Origin: CAZCGA01 sp964498075
GTDB lineage: Bacteria > Desulfobacterota > Binatia > HRBIN30
DNA: 31,203 nt
Assembly (NCBI GenBank): GCA_964498075.1
Contig: CAZCGA010000070.1
Span: forward strand, 1 to 31,203
Direction: 5' to 3'
Shown here: piece after piece, positions 30,439-31,203 of the stretch
How the letters are laid out: every line of letters begins with the position of its first letter
How positions within the stretch are numbered: position 1 is the first letter of the stretch
Position numbers and translations under genes: made by a program
Notes under the pieces: model-generated
What the model saw: the letters and a program-made list of their open reading frames with translations, nothing else
What the model was told of the DNA's origin: nothing
Databases searched by the model: none

Positions 30439-31203
30439 TTGCAGCCTTCAAGCAGGTCCGCCAGCCGGCGGAAGACACTGCTGCTCGCCGCCTTGGGTGG
30501 GTGCGGCCTTATCCTGGTGTTGCTGCTGAGCGCTGCACCCATCGCAGAACGACTCATCAATCTCGAGCCCCTGCGTGCGCAGATTGCCACGCAGCTATCT
30601 CAGCGCCTGGGAGCCGAGGTGAAGCTCCCGGCCCTTCACCTCTCCTTTTTCCCCGGCCCGCACCTTCGACTCGACGACGTGAGCGTCTCGATCCCGGGTG
30701 GAGCTCACGCACAGTTCGCCTCGATCTCGATCTACCCGAGCCTGCTGTCGCTCCTGAAATGGAAGATCGAGGTCGCTCGGGTCCAGGTCGCAGCGCCAGA
30801 TGTCACTCTCCCGCTTCCGCGCCCCTCGGGCGGCGGCACCGGCCCTCCGGCTTCGGTCGACGAAACCGCGGCGGCGGCTCTCGCTGCGGCAGCTGCACAG
30901 GCACCGGGCTTGGTCGCAGTGGTGACCGACGGCCGCGTCACTCTCAAGGCCGGCGATGGGCGGAGGCTCCGCTTCACCGACGTAGATGCTCACGTGCACC
31001 TTCCACCGAGCCGGTTCAGCGTCGATGTGACCTGTGGCTCCGACTTCTGGAAGACCGCATCGGCGCACGTATCGCTCGACGTGCCCGCACCCGAGCACGC
31101 GCCGCAGACCAGCCTGGAGATCGAGGCGACGGGCGTGGACGTGCCAGCGGTACGCGAGGCCGCCCTCTCATTCGCCGGTGAGGCGGAGATCACGCGCGAC
31201 ATC
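30439..31203 (+). CDS. AsmA-family protein, N-terminal part (cut by window edge)
   Basis: A frame open to the window edge (255 codons) encodes a signal-anchor helix (LLLAALGGCGLILVLLLSAA), then an AsmA-like start (INLEPLRAQIATQLSQRLGA, then LHLSFFPGPHLRLDDVSV) and repeated beta segments. AsmA/TamB-type proteins sit in the periplasm and are linked to outer-membrane lipid transport and assembly. There is no ATG in the frame; TTG at 30439, behind GGGGCGGG and 12 bases past the YihY stop, is the best start. A competing plus-strand frame over the same bases shows no domain. The C-terminal part is outside the window. Confidence 0.75.
   Translation, partial: MQPSSRSASRRKTLLLAALGGCGLILVLLLSAAPIAERLINLEPLRAQIATQLSQRLGAEVKLPALHLSFFPGPHLRLDDVSVSIPGGAHAQFASISIYPSLLSLLKWKIEVARVQVAAPDVTLPLPRPSGGGTGPPASVDETAAAALAAAAAQAPGLVAVVTDGRVTLKAGDGRRLRFTDVDAHVHLPPSRFSVDVTCGSDFWKTASAHVSLDVPAPEHAPQTSLEIEATGVDVPAVREAALSFAGEAEITRDI

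Noticed and set aside
30156..31181. 341-codon plus-strand frame at the right edge
   Set aside because: It overlaps the YihY end in another frame and is Arg/Pro/Ser-rich; the neighbouring frame shows a membrane anchor and AsmA-like sequence.

Overview
The window is a GC-rich stretch of bacterial chromosome, about two-thirds G+C by eye, densely packed with housekeeping and lipid-type metabolic genes. The trmD-region order (ffh, rpsP, khpA, rimM, trmD, a second SPOUT methyltransferase, rplS), a two-subunit MaoC/DUF35/thiolase operon and an MEP-pathway gene suggest an uncultured Gram-negative lineage near Desulfobacterota or Binatota. That placement is inference from gene content only. I see no tRNA, rRNA, CRISPR array, prophage or intact insertion sequence.

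Left part (1-7671, all minus strand): a YfhO-type membrane protein, a DAO-family FAD oxidoreductase, ispG, a small uncharacterised gene, mutS2 and the 5' end of a secreted protein or lipoprotein gene follow each other at short gaps and may be co-transcribed. From 7709 to 10383 lie a fumarylacetoacetate-hydrolase-family enzyme and a VOC-family protein on the plus strand, with a calcineurin-like phosphoesterase on the minus strand between them.

Centre (10444-20620): a minus-strand trio encodes an HtrA-like protein that has lost all three protease triad residues but keeps its PDZ domain, an ATP-grasp protein and a small exported protein. It diverges from pabB-pabC, which makes p-aminobenzoate for folate. 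Next come a conserved small gene behind a sigma-54-like promoter and a one-TM coiled-coil protein. The SRP/ribosome-maturation cluster ffh-rpsP-khpA-rimM-trmD-SPOUT-rplS follows, with several overlapping start and stop codons.

Right part (20624-31203): plsC converges on rplS. The stretch 21443-23071 is a scarred region with a frameshifted histidine-kinase tail, a truncated-looking six-TM sensor-like protein, and a chimeric pseudogene. The chimera joins the 5' end of plsC (20624-21442) to the 3' end of the MaoC gene at 25046-25468. Its geometry is exactly that of the junction of an old tandem duplication of 21311-25220. Beyond it are a DUF2461 gene, purM and a minus-strand operon (alpha/beta hydrolase, cysteine-less thiolase-like protein, DUF35 protein, PHP phosphoesterase, two MaoC-type half-proteins). 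That operon resembles the hydratase/aldolase modules of steroid side-chain degradation. A YihY-family membrane protein and the start of an AsmA-family gene close the window.

Small dispersed repeats sit in several of the short intergenic gaps. There are two copies of an inverted period-7 TCAGC/GCTGA element, one ACTCACGA-type dyad element, and one CCCTCACCC-type element.
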